From a virus: DNA of 24,706 bases. The DNA is taken from positions 1-24,706 of the IMG/VR virus record IMGVR_UViG_3300043570_002319. One strand, written 5' to 3'. The notes beneath the pieces were generated by a model that saw nothing but the letters and a program-made list of their open reading frames with translations, did no database searches and was not told the DNA's origin. The position numbers and the translations under genes were made by a program. Position 1 is the first letter of the stretch; every line of letters begins with the position of its first letter. Below, in pieces: positions 6,754 through 14,174 of the stretch.

Positions 6754-8183
6754 TATACAATCATAAATCCGGGTAAATTGTTTCCCGGCATGTGACTTGG
6801 TGCGTGATATTGAAATTTAAATTTCAAGGAAGTAAATGGTTTTGCGCTAGCAACAACTTGTCCATTATCAGTAATGTCTAATCTACCTAGCCACGCTGGG
6901 CTTTGGTTAACGATATTAGTCATCATCTGCGCATATTCATCTGCATCAGGACCACGCTCAACAGCATTAAGAGTACCGATACCCAGTACATAAGTTAGAA
7001 TATCAGCGGCAGCTTTAGCAGGGTTATTTCTAAAGCTGGGTAAACCGGCTTCTTTTTCTGTTGGCTTTTCCTTGCCTTTAGTCACACCCATATAGTAATT
7101 GCCATCAGCGGGCGACCCTACTGGTTTACCCCAATTGCCGGATGTCATTGCTGGATAGAACATTCTTAAAAATTCACCATAACCAGTTTCATTGGGGGTT
7201 GCAACAAATGGTTTCTTGCTGATTAATTCTTTTAGAGTGGCATAGTCAACGAAATCGGCGCCTAAGATGCGTGATATAGCAGTATATTCTGGCACACTAA
7301 TGTGATTGGCCCCAGCAATAATTTTATCTACATTTTTACCACCTGCTTTAGGATGATAACTTTTAAATAATGAAAATAGTTTTTCTTGTGAGCTATCTTT
7401 TTCAATAGTACCTTCAAAATTATCCATTAAATCTTGAATACTTCTAAAGCTTGTGCCACTGCCAGTTAAACTCTTTACACTATATTTAAGATCACCGACA
7501 ATAACGTCAATCAATGGAAAGTTTCCTTCGGCCGGGAATTCAATCTTGTCATTTTTAGTAGCTAATTTAATTGGAGTAAGAATCTCACCAAAGTCAACAC
7601 TTAATTGATTTCTAGCCCGTTGACTTAAATTTTCATTAGCCTCAGGTGAAAGCTCAGGTCTAGTGCCAACTGCAACTTCAATCAATTCTAACAGAATTTG
7701 TTGTAACTCAGGCCTAGTTTTTGTTTGGGATATTACCGCACCCTGTGTTGCTTTTATCAGAGATTGTCGGTTATATACCTGACCTGCAAGACCCAACGTT
7801 GTTGGTGTGAATTCTTTAATACTGACTGAGACTCCCTTGCCATCGTCATCTTTTTTACCTGACCCGGCTACAACTAATGAGTATATAACTCCACCGGCAT
7901 TGTAACTTAATATATTACTTCTATATTTGCTACTGAGTCCAAGCTGTTTCTGCTCTAATGGCAAATTGTCATACCCGTATTGCTGCAAGTAATTAGTGAT
8001 TGTTTGTTTATCAGATCCAAATATTCGAATACAAGCTAGACCTGATTTAGTTTGTAGCTCAAATCTAACATCCGGTATATCATGGGCCAAGTTATCAGCT
8101 AGTTGTTTTGTTTGAGCCCGAGTTGCAAAAGTAGGATCAGGTGGCAGAATGGTAGAGTCTTCTAATAGTTCAATACATCGCAT
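6750..8183 (-). CDS. 477-aa protein of unknown function, upstream of the methyltransferase
   Basis: A 477-residue protein I do not recognise with confidence. The middle contains LSVDFGEILTPIKLA, then FPLIDVIVGDLKYSVKSL, which has an Asp followed by a D-x-K / V-K-S pattern reminiscent of PD-(D/E)xK nuclease cores, but no second motif confirms this. Similar segments occur in hypothetical proteins of other large environmental phages. No signal or membrane segment. The start is ATG with only a weak purine stretch upstream. Its stop overlaps the -35 box of the methyltransferase promoter. A restriction-type nuclease paired with the methyltransferase, or a structural/DNA-binding protein, are both possible. 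Confidence 0.75.
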   Translation of the reverse strand: MRCIELLEDSTILPPDPTFATRAQTKQLADNLAHDIPDVRFELQTKSGLACIRIFGSDKQTITNYLQQYGYDNLPLEQKQLGLSSKYRSNILSYNAGGVIYSLVVAGSGKKDDDGKGVSVSIKEFTPTTLGLAGQVYNRQSLIKATQGAVISQTKTRPELQQILLELIEVAVGTRPELSPEANENLSQRARNQLSVDFGEILTPIKLATKNDKIEFPAEGNFPLIDVIVGDLKYSVKSLTGSGTSFRSIQDLMDNFEGTIEKDSSQEKLFSLFKSYHPKAGGKNVDKIIAGANHISVPEYTAISRILGADFVDYATLKELISKKPFVATPNETGYGEFLRMFYPAMTSGNWGKPVGSPADGNYYMGVTKGKEKPTEKEAGLPSFRNNPAKAAADILTYVLGIGTLNAVERGPDADEYAQMMTNIVNQSPAWLGRLDITDNGQVVASAKPFTSLKFKFQYHAPSHMPGNNLPGFMIVY

Positions 8184-8209
8184 AATGATATATTTATCTC
8201 TATACTGGA

Positions 8210-9040
8210 TTATACCTTCAACAACTCTTCTATGGTGTATAGATTTTTCATGTAGGGTGACACCTCTTCTAGTACGCTAGATTCAATGTCACCTTTTCTT
8301 CTGGGGCCTACTTTAACTGTAAAGTCAACACTGTTGACTTTTTTAAACATATCGACAATCTCTGTAACCGTTCTACCCACACCATGCCCTAAACATTCTA
8401 CACTATTACTAGGGTTCTCGATAGCTTGAAGTAATGAATCACATACCTCATTAACGTGAACATAATCACGCACACAAGTACCGTCTTTAGTATCATAATC
8501 ATCACCAAAGACTGTAAACTCACCTGTCTCACCAGCTTGCATTAGCTTGTACATCAACCCATCTGGGTTAGTAGGATAAAAGCCATCACTCCCGATAACA
8601 TTGTAAAACCTAAAAATAGTGTAGGGCATTGGATTATGCTTGGTACAGAATTCCCGAATAACATCTTCCGCTGCACGTTTACTGACTCCGTATGCACTTA
8701 CACAATCTTGTGCAGCGCCTGTACTTGAAAAGATAAAGTTGTTTGTATTAATCTTATTGATGACATTCATCGTACCATTTAAGTTGGTGATATAATACCT
8801 GATAGGAATTTGTTCACTTGCCCCCACATTAACGAGAGCAGCCAAATGTATTACCGCATGATATGGTTCAGTTTGGTCTGAGAGGGTGAATAGTCGATTG
8901 ATATCAATCTGAAAAAATTTATCTATAGGTGCGATGGGTTCATTGACATCTAAGCCATGTACCTCATATTTACCCTCTAATAGCTTACATAAGTGCGATC
9001 CTATATAACCTGAACAACCTGTAATCAAAATCTTTTTCAT
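8210..9040 (-). CDS. NAD-dependent sugar epimerase (GalE-like, extended SDR)
   Basis: A 276-residue extended short-chain dehydrogenase/reductase. The Rossmann motif GCSGYIGSHL is at residues 8-17, HLAALVNVGASE and the YGVSK (Y-x3-K) catalytic pair are in the middle, and RDYVHVNEV is in the C-terminal half as in UDP-glucose 4-epimerases. It is shorter than typical GalE (about 338), so the sugar-binding part is reduced and the exact substrate is uncertain. The ATG overlaps the upstream glycosyltransferase stop (ATGA), so the two are probably co-translated. It likely supplies a nucleotide sugar to the neighbouring glycosyltransferase. Confidence 0.88.
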   Translation of the reverse strand: MKKILITGCSGYIGSHLCKLLEGKYEVHGLDVNEPIAPIDKFFQIDINRLFTLSDQTEPYHAVIHLAALVNVGASEQIPIRYYITNLNGTMNVINKINTNNFIFSSTGAAQDCVSAYGVSKRAAEDVIREFCTKHNPMPYTIFRFYNVIGSDGFYPTNPDGLMYKLMQAGETGEFTVFGDDYDTKDGTCVRDYVHVNEVCDSLLQAIENPSNSVECLGHGVGRTVTEIVDMFKKVNSVDFTVKVGPRRKGDIESSVLEEVSPYMKNLYTIEELLKV

Positions 9041-10377
9041 AATCCGGCAAACAAGCTTGCACCTGCTGCTTCCTCTGTTGGTTCGAAACTGGGATTTTTC
9101 GTCAAGTAAGTATCATCATCAGTATAGATAACTCTAAATTTATGTTTGTTAGTTAACACAGAACGCGCATCATCAATACAAATTAGACTCCTATCCAAGT
9201 CTTTAATAAACTCAGTGTATTGGATTGTTTCTTGTTGACAAATTTTTGCAGTGTTACTATTGGATTTCCTGCCATCAAACTCTTGGAAACATTCACTCCA
9301 TTTACGAAATACTGAATCTTCCAATGATCTAAAATGAGACAACGAACCCAAAGCATAATACTTCTCAGCCGTAGGGTATTCATTGTATAATTGGGTGACA
9401 AGTTCTGCCATACACGCTTTACTAGTCTCTCGAAAGAATGCTGGATTAAAATTCTTTGTCCACCGCACTCCTTCAAGTGCCACTGTGGGTAGCTGAATCA
9501 TTTGTTCATAGAACGCAATACCATAGCTTTCAACTGTGCTGGGATTAAATGCCACCCTACAACTGGTTATGAAGTCAACCTTCTCTTGACCGATAATACC
9601 TACTTTGATTTGATAATCTACCCCAATTTTCTTCAACTGAACTTCAAATTTCTTTGCTCCGGTTGCACTAGTCATTACTCGGGCAGGAAGATTGGTTTGT
9701 TTAATTAAATCAAGGTATACCTCTGGATTCTTACCTTCTTCCCATCGACCCACGAACAGCACTCCCTCGCGAGGTGCGTTGTGTTCTTTCAAAAGATTCT
9801 TTTCAGGTAAAGGAATTGGCAAATGAAATCCACCTACCTCCAATTGATTAAATTTACTTTGTGTACCGATGTATATGTTAGACATTCCAAGTTGGAGTTT
9901 CATCATGCTATTAACACTATGCAAAAACGGATTCTTGGTATCTTTGAATATTTGGCTTTCTAAATGAGTATATGCAATCACTTGAATACAGTCATCCAAT
10001 CCCATAGTTGAAGCCACCTGAACAGTTTCGTAGGTGTTACAAATCAATGCATCATATATATTATGTTGCATTGCTTCTACGATAGCATTCCGAAAGTTTG
10101 CCATACGTTCATAACAATAACTATCCCCATACATAAAGATATTACTATGTGTGGTGTATGGCAAACTCTCACTTGGGTAAATAATATTTGCACCAAGTTG
10201 TTGTATCTCTCGTACAAAGCTGCTATTTTGCGGATGTTTATCGGTAATAATATCAACCTTAATATTATTAGCAGTCATCAATTCTACAAAGCTTTTAGCA
10301 AATTGACCGATTCCACCGTGGGGAATAAGAGTTTGATAGCTTACCAAAAAGCCAATTCGTTTGTCGTATGTTTTCAT
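9037..10377 (-). CDS. GT-B family glycosyltransferase (GT4-like)
   Basis: A 446-residue protein. The N-terminal Rossmann half begins IGFLVSYQTLIPHGGIGQFAKSF, a typical GT4 acceptor-side glycine loop. The donor half has VLFVGRWEEGKNPEVYLDLI and FNPSTVESYGIAFYEQM, matching the E-x7-E type donor-binding region. About 80 extra residues follow the GT domain with no assigned role. The start codon overlaps the stop of a 57-aa gene (TAATG), which carries a GAGG ribosome site in its last codons. The acceptor could be phage DNA bases, virion protein or host surface glycan; nothing in the sequence decides. Confidence 0.85.
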   Translation of the reverse strand: MKTYDKRIGFLVSYQTLIPHGGIGQFAKSFVELMTANNIKVDIITDKHPQNSSFVREIQQLGANIIYPSESLPYTTHSNIFMYGDSYCYERMANFRNAIVEAMQHNIYDALICNTYETVQVASTMGLDDCIQVIAYTHLESQIFKDTKNPFLHSVNSMMKLQLGMSNIYIGTQSKFNQLEVGGFHLPIPLPEKNLLKEHNAPREGVLFVGRWEEGKNPEVYLDLIKQTNLPARVMTSATGAKKFEVQLKKIGVDYQIKVGIIGQEKVDFITSCRVAFNPSTVESYGIAFYEQMIQLPTVALEGVRWTKNFNPAFFRETSKACMAELVTQLYNEYPTAEKYYALGSLSHFRSLEDSVFRKWSECFQEFDGRKSNSNTAKICQQETIQYTEFIKDLDRSLICIDDARSVLTNKHKFRVIYTDDDTYLTKNPSFEPTEEAAGASLFAGL

Positions 10378-10550
10378 TATGCCTCAACAATTGAGGGAAC
10401 AGGTTTCCAATTGGTCCATTCTCTTCGCAAGATATGAGTACCGTCATCCGTCTTTGCATTGTAATCATTCACCACTATTTGTTGCCTATATTGTAGTACT
10501 TTTTCAGATCCTTCACCCTCTTGACGAATAAGATATCGTAGCTCAAACAT
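10377..10550 (-). CDS. 57-aa phage protein of unknown function
   Basis: A short gene starting ATG at 10550 and ending TAA at 10377-10379, encoding MFELRYLIRQEGEG...IVEA. An AAAGG ribosome site overlaps the end of the upstream gene, and its stop overlaps the ATG of the glycosyltransferase. It fills an otherwise gene-free 177-nt gap in frame without stops. The residues (two Trp near the C-terminus, WTNWKPVP) resemble small phage hypotheticals. No function can be given. Confidence 0.7.
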   Translation of the reverse strand: MFELRYLIRQEGEGSEKVLQYRQQIVVNDYNAKTDDGTHILRREWTNWKPVPSIVEA

Positions 10551-10554
10551 ATAT

Positions 10555-10785
10555 TTACCTTTTCAACATCCATATAATATGGGCATTCTTAGAATGCCAT
10601 TTATATTCAAATATGGTATCACCCGGACCTGTCCACATAGCTGTTAGTCTATAAGACTTTTTTAGCCAGATACGTTTGCCTGTTAGATTACAAAGTTCGG
10701 GTAACCATGCAAATTTAAGTTCTGCACCTAAATATCTGTTACGATAGAAATCATTGTATGTGGTACCCATACTATCTAAAGGCAT
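10555..10785 (-). CDS. 76-aa phage protein of unknown function
   Basis: A 76-residue basic, aromatic protein. The start is taken as ATG at 10785, which overlaps the queE stop (TGATG); a GTG one codon upstream is an alternative. It contains DFYRNRYLGAELKFAWLPELC, LTGKRIWLKKSYRLTAMWTGPGD and an EYKWHSKNAH tail, suggesting a small beta-rich domain. It lies directly after queE and could be tied to it, but there is no motif to support a role. Confidence 0.7.
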   Translation of the reverse strand: MPLDSMGTTYNDFYRNRYLGAELKFAWLPELCNLTGKRIWLKKSYRLTAMWTGPGDTIFEYKWHSKNAHIIWMLKR

Positions 10786-11651
10786 CACGTACCCCAGAGG
10801 TTCTTGAAAAGAGGTACTTGTAATCTATCACTGTATCGCAGACCATGCTTAATCGCAAATAATGCTACATTACGATTGTTCATCTCGTAAACCTTTTCCG
10901 TACCACCAACTGGCATTAGATAAACCGGACCTTTAAACCCTGCTGCTCTATATTCAGCAGTAGCCTTCAAGGCATCTTGGGCATCTTCTTCACTGGCAAC
11001 TACGAATTTTAGATAAGCAAATCCAACATTTTCATAATCACGTACAATTTCAGTACAGATAGCATCTTCCCATTTCTCACCACTACCCGGCAGTTTAGGG
11101 CTTACTGAAAATGTAATCTCTCCACCAGAACCATGTGGATATTGACGTTGATTCCATGTCTTCAGATACTTGGTAAATTCGTCAGTTAGTGGTTGAGTAC
11201 CATTAGTCTCAAATGTAATTTCATTTAGTCCATTCATCTTTGGATGCTCAATCAAATCTGGGTAAGCACGTTGCCAACCCAATAATGGTTCTCCACCAGT
11301 GATTACTAGATGTTCATCACGCCACTCATTGAAGGGCAACATTTCACAAATGCTATCAGCAATGGTGTTAGTGTCAAGCACGGGACTAAGATGCTTGAAT
11401 GCAGGATCCCAGGACGCATAACTATCGCACCCTGTACTTACAAGTGGTAGCTCTTTGTAATTGGCGTATGGACCAAATGCATCTAACGCCGCAATCTTGA
11501 TACGCTCTTGACTTAATTCACCGCGAGGCATACCAAATCCACCACAAGTAAAATTACAACCAAATGTGCGAAGGAACACACTTGGTACCCCCATAAAACG
11601 GCCCTCTCCTTGGATACTATAAAAAAGTTCGCTTATTTTAAGATGTGACAT
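10785..11651 (-). CDS. queE: QueE, 7-carboxy-7-deazaguanine synthase (radical SAM)
   Basis: A 288-residue radical-SAM enzyme. In the preQ0 pathway QueE turns the QueD product into 7-carboxy-7-deazaguanine. Visible are the N-terminal SIQGEGRFMGVPSVFLRTFGC, the glycine motif TGGEPLL and ETNGTQPL. The cluster cysteines are unusual: C32 and C36 (C-x3-C) are present, but the third canonical Cys position is F39. The next cysteine is C75 in STGCDSYASWD, after an insertion. I associate the TGCDSYASW arrangement with phage-type QueE, so it is probably a functional variant. It works with FolE and QueD here and DpdA upstream. Confidence 0.92.
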   Translation of the reverse strand: MSHLKISELFYSIQGEGRFMGVPSVFLRTFGCNFTCGGFGMPRGELSQERIKIAALDAFGPYANYKELPLVSTGCDSYASWDPAFKHLSPVLDTNTIADSICEMLPFNEWRDEHLVITGGEPLLGWQRAYPDLIEHPKMNGLNEITFETNGTQPLTDEFTKYLKTWNQRQYPHGSGGEITFSVSPKLPGSGEKWEDAICTEIVRDYENVGFAYLKFVVASEEDAQDALKATAEYRAAGFKGPVYLMPVGGTEKVYEMNNRNVALFAIKHGLRYSDRLQVPLFKNLWGT

Positions 11652-11658
11652 AATGTAT

Positions 11659-11826
11659 TTACCAATGGCGAATAACGCCTGCTACAATAAAGAAATTTGT
11701 GATGATGTATGATAACACAATCATGGTGCGAAAGCAAGCGATTAAATCTGATTCTGTATCGGAATTGCCCGCTTTCTCACCAAGGGCTTTAGCCCATATA
11801 CGCCAAAGCAGCTTAGAACTGATCAT
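11659..11826 (-). CDS. 55-aa single-pass membrane protein
   Basis: A gene of 56 codons from ATG at 11826 (AAGGAAAAG just upstream) to TAA at 11659. Residues 1-30 are soluble (KLLWRIWAKALGEKAGN, then acidic DTESD) and residues about 34-52 form one hydrophobic helix ending IRHW. The pattern resembles a small membrane protein common in environmental T4-like phages. It lies between queD and queE, but a role in base synthesis is unlikely. Function unknown. Confidence 0.75.
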   Translation of the reverse strand: MISSKLLWRIWAKALGEKAGNSDTESDLIACFRTMIVLSYIITNFFIVAGVIRHW

Positions 11827-11844
11827 ACTTTTCCTTATTTTTTA

Positions 11845-12324
11845 TTAAAACAATTCTTCATTATCTTCTCTATGCCCGATACGCATTGCCATATTTGAAG
11901 GGGTCTCTCGTACTTCTACTTTAGAACACCACAACCTATCTGCTTCAACTCTACCGTAATCTGGAAGAAAGATACCATTTACATATTTGTAAAGATAATC
12001 AGCTAACCCCTCACAGCCAGTCTTTTCAACTTCAGTGATTTTGGCCAATCCCAAATCACCTAGTCGTTTGATATCAGCGTAGTGAGGATCATCTTGTGCT
12101 AAGAGTAATGCATGGTCAAAATGTTCTTCAAGGAAGGACTTAAGTGGCCGCAGCCCGCCGTAATCCATTGCCCAGTTTCTCACATCAAGATCATCGCATT
12201 CAAACTCAAACTTAAATGATAACGCATATCCGTGAATGAGATTACAATGGCTATCTGCACGCCATTGACGATACGCAACTGGCGCAATGTTAGAATATTC
12301 TTTAGTTGATATGTATTTTGCCAT
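11845..12324 (-). CDS. queD: QueD, 6-carboxy-5,6,7,8-tetrahydropterin synthase
   Basis: A 159-residue T-fold enzyme that converts the FolE product, dihydroneopterin triphosphate, into 6-carboxytetrahydropterin for QueE. Catalytic residues can be placed: C27 in SHCNLIHGY, the D70-H71 pair in FDHALLL, and Glu in VRETPSNMAMR near the C-terminus. The metal site is odd, with H26 next to the catalytic Cys, H31, and Tyr33 where the usual HGH motif has a second His. The ATG at 12324 has no visible Shine-Dalgarno (upstream is A-rich). A damaged copy of its first 43 bases lies upstream beyond a 67-aa gene. Confidence 0.92.
   Translation of the reverse strand: MAKYISTKEYSNIAPVAYRQWRADSHCNLIHGYALSFKFEFECDDLDVRNWAMDYGGLRPLKSFLEEHFDHALLLAQDDPHYADIKRLGDLGLAKITEVEKTGCEGLADYLYKYVNGIFLPDYGRVEADRLWCSKVEVRETPSNMAMRIGHREDNEELF
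12282..12324 (-). repeat. direct repeat, intact copy (queD 5' end)
   Basis: The first ~43 bases of queD are repeated almost exactly at 12556-12598 in the same orientation. The second copy differs by a one-base deletion in the run of As after ATGGC and a few substitutions. Confidence 0.85.
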
Positions 12325-12344
12325 GATTTTTTTCTAAATGTTTT

Positions 12345-12548
12345 TTATTGTGCTTTGCGACCATCTGAAACTTTGTAAAAAGCTTCAACCTCAACCGAAG
12401 AATAAGCGTGTTGAATATGTTCAGCACCCTGGAGGGTGTTGGTTATTTTTAACTCACACACCACCCCTAGTAAAGCTAGGTGTCGTATAGTCTCGTTAAG
12501 GTCTACTAGTTGCTGTTTGATCATCTGGCCCAACGCACGTTCGGTCAT
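12345..12548 (-). CDS. 67-aa protein of unknown function in a repeat-flanked cassette
   Basis: A 67-residue protein, MTERALGQMIKQ..., with a helical N-terminal half (QQLVDLNETIRHLALLG) and a beta-like C-terminal half. GGCAGG lies just upstream of the ATG, and the ATG overlaps the stop of a 17-codon leader reading frame (ATGA), so its translation may be coupled to it. The gene lies between two copies of the queD 5' end and looks like an insertion separating queD from its promoter. Function unknown. Confidence 0.65.
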   Translation of the reverse strand: MTERALGQMIKQQLVDLNETIRHLALLGVVCELKITNTLQGAEHIQHAYSSVEVEAFYKVSDGRKAQ

Positions 12549-12598
12549 ACACCTGCCCGCAATGTTTGACTATTCTTTAGTTGATATGTATTTGCCAT
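12545..12598 (-). pseudogene. decayed copy of the queD 5' end, now a 17-codon leader ORF
   Basis: Starting at ATG 12598 the sequence copies the first ~43 bases of queD, but a single-base deletion after ATGGC shifts the frame. The resulting reading frame is MANTYQLKNSQTLRAGV, ending in TGA that overlaps the ATG of the 67-aa gene. The ATG lies 5 nt after a perfect TATAAT. It is either a remnant or a short leader peptide that delivers ribosomes to the downstream gene. Confidence 0.7.
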
Positions 12599-12603
12599 TA
12601 TCT

Positions 12604-12632
12604 ATTATAACACACCCATTGTAATTTGTATA
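12604..12632 (-). promoter_or_regulatory. sigma70-type promoter, original queD promoter candidate
   Basis: On the minus strand TATACA (12632-12627; four of six match TTGACA), a 17-nt spacer and a perfect TATAAT (12609-12604), then 5 nt and ATG at 12598. A leaderless or nearly leaderless transcript is predicted. Confidence 0.65.
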
Positions 12633-12633
12633 T

Positions 12634-12647
12634 AGGGCAAATGCCCT
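12634..12647. other. short hairpin after the kinase/nucleotidyltransferase gene
   Basis: AGGGCAAATGCCCT can form a 6-bp stem with a 2-nt loop, starting 8 bases after the stop of the upstream minus-strand gene. No U-run follows on either strand, so it is only a weak terminator candidate. Confidence 0.3.
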
Positions 12648-12655
12648 TTCTATAC

Positions 12656-13447
12656 TTATTTACCTAAATTCAATTCTTTTCTAATGGTTGTTGCACTGAT
12701 TTTTACAATGCTCTCGTCAAAAATTTCTTCGCCTGAAGTGTAGCCGACCCCTCGCCCCCATCCAATATGAACAATATTAGGCACAACTTGTATTTCGTAT
12801 TGCCCTTGAAAGAGTGGATCTAAATCGCGGCGAATAAACCTAGTAACCTGGTTAATAGCAAATGGATTGCTACCTTGCCAACCCTGAACATCACGAATTT
12901 GTATTATCACTTGTCCGGTTCGTGCTATCAACCGTTCAAATAGCGCACGATGCCCGTCATGCCAGGGTTGCCAACGACCTAACATTTGTACCGTTTCTTT
13001 TTTCCAATCAAACACTGGTCGGCGCCGCTTGTCTAGGATATGGCCAGCAATAAATTCAGCCCACTTCTCTGAATTTTGTTCCGTAACACGAAAGTCGTAT
13101 ACTTCTGGTTCTACAAACATAGCATTTGTATCTGCATACCTACCTTCTTGTATGGTGTCCATCCAAATAGTCCAATCGGCTTTGTAGTTATTACGCATAT
13201 CAACTAGCGGTGCTACAAAATCACAAATCACATATTGTGTGTGTGACTCATCCGCCAATGCTCGCATACGTTTACTTTGTCGAATGCGGCCTTCTTGGCT
13301 GAAATCCCAGTCATCGTATTGTTTCCTGATTTCATCTGCATTCAACCATCCAACTTCGCGGTCGGCTAGCATTAGTTCAATTTTCAATCTGTGAGCCAGG
13401 GTGGTTTTACCAGAGCCAGGCAAGCCCATTATCAATATTCGTTCCAT
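12656..13447 (-). CDS. fusion of APS-kinase-like domain and nucleotidylyltransferase domain
   Basis: A 263-residue two-domain protein. The N-terminal ~145 residues are a P-loop kinase: GLPGSGKTT at 8-16, LNADEIRKQYDDWDFS, and VICDFVAPLVDMR, the layout of APS kinase (CysC). The C-terminal part is a HIGH-type nucleotidylyltransferase: GRWQPWHDGH at about 157-166 and ISATTIRKEL near the end, as in NMN/pantetheine adenylyltransferases. The kinase-then-transferase order resembles PAPS synthetases, but the transferase lacks ATP sulfurylase motifs. It probably phosphorylates and activates a small molecule with a nucleotide. AAGGAT precedes the ATG. The next gene is another nucleotidylyltransferase, which suggests a shared pathway; the substrate is unknown. 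Confidence 0.85.
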   Translation of the reverse strand: MERILIMGLPGSGKTTLAHRLKIELMLADREVGWLNADEIRKQYDDWDFSQEGRIRQSKRMRALADESHTQYVICDFVAPLVDMRNNYKADWTIWMDTIQEGRYADTNAMFVEPEVYDFRVTEQNSEKWAEFIAGHILDKRRRPVFDWKKETVQMLGRWQPWHDGHRALFERLIARTGQVIIQIRDVQGWQGSNPFAINQVTRFIRRDLDPLFQGQYEIQVVPNIVHIGWGRGVGYTSGEEIFDESIVKISATTIRKELNLGK

Positions 13448-13462
13448 TGCTTTATCCTTATC

Positions 13463-13939
13463 TTAGGTCAACTGCCATTCATCATTCTTTTTCTCAGCCT
13501 CTACCACTCGCTTTCTCAAACTACTAGAACTAAATGAATGATCTCTCCCATTGAAAACAAGACGTATACCTCGTTGTTCACAAATGGTACGACCGGTAAA
13601 GGACCGTTCCATATATTCAACTCCCAGAATTCGCACATCTAGAGGCAAAGTTAGTAGAATGTCTTCCAAATCTTTTTCAGTATTATATACTACTATTTCA
13701 TCAACAAACCTAACTGCACCGAGGCTAATCTGCCGTTCAACAATACTTTGAATTGGTTCATTCTTTTCAGGGCGATCCCAAGTGGCATTATTTTGCAATC
13801 CCGCGATGAGATAATCGCAGTGATTTTTTGCCTCACTTAGCATTGCAATATGCCCTGCGTGAAGCAGGTCAAACTGAGATGCCACAAATCCAATTATCAA
13901 TCCTTGTTCACGCAACTCTTTTAATTTGTCAAAAATCAT
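13463..13939 (-). CDS. cytidylyltransferase-like protein (TagD/RfaE-C type)
   Basis: A 158-residue nucleotidylyltransferase from ATG at 13939, overlapping the upstream TGA as ATGA; a GTG at 13957 in the same frame is less likely. GFVASQFDLLHAGHIAML carries the HxGH motif (27-30), and ERSFTGR and SSSSLRKRV correspond to the second conserved region. The size fits glycerol-3-phosphate cytidylyltransferases and RfaE C-terminal domains. The product is probably a CDP- or ADP-activated polyol or sugar. It is adjacent to the kinase/nucleotidyltransferase fusion and in the same block as two glycosyltransferases and an epimerase. Confidence 0.85.
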   Translation of the reverse strand: MIFDKLKELREQGLIIGFVASQFDLLHAGHIAMLSEAKNHCDYLIAGLQNNATWDRPEKNEPIQSIVERQISLGAVRFVDEIVVYNTEKDLEDILLTLPLDVRILGVEYMERSFTGRTICEQRGIRLVFNGRDHSFSSSSLRKRVVEAEKKNDEWQLT

Positions 13940-14172
13940 AATCTTATAGCTTTCCACACTGTTTCTTTACTATGTTGTTCTATGAATTCTTCTTCTCCTT
14001 CGAAGGAGCCTGTCCGTTTAAGAATATCATCTAGCAACCATTTCAACCTATATAGGTCTTTTTTAATTTCCCATTGATTGAACCCATCATAATATGGACT
14101 GTTCAATTCACTGCTGGCCCTATGAATCTGCTGTTTAATGCTAAGATAATCCATTGGTTTATGAAACCCCAT
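13936..14172 (-). CDS. conserved 78-aa phage protein
   Basis: A 78-residue helical protein with a strong Shine-Dalgarno (GGAGGG) before the ATG. GFHKPMDYLSIKQQIHRASSELN and FNQWEIKKDLYRLKWLLDDIL resemble an uncharacterised small protein of T4-like phages. No catalytic motif. It ends with an ATGA overlap into the cytidylyltransferase. Confidence 0.75.
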   Translation of the reverse strand: MGFHKPMDYLSIKQQIHRASSELNSPYYDGFNQWEIKKDLYRLKWLLDDILKRTGSFEGEEEFIEQHSKETVWKAIRL

Positions 14173-14174
14173 CT

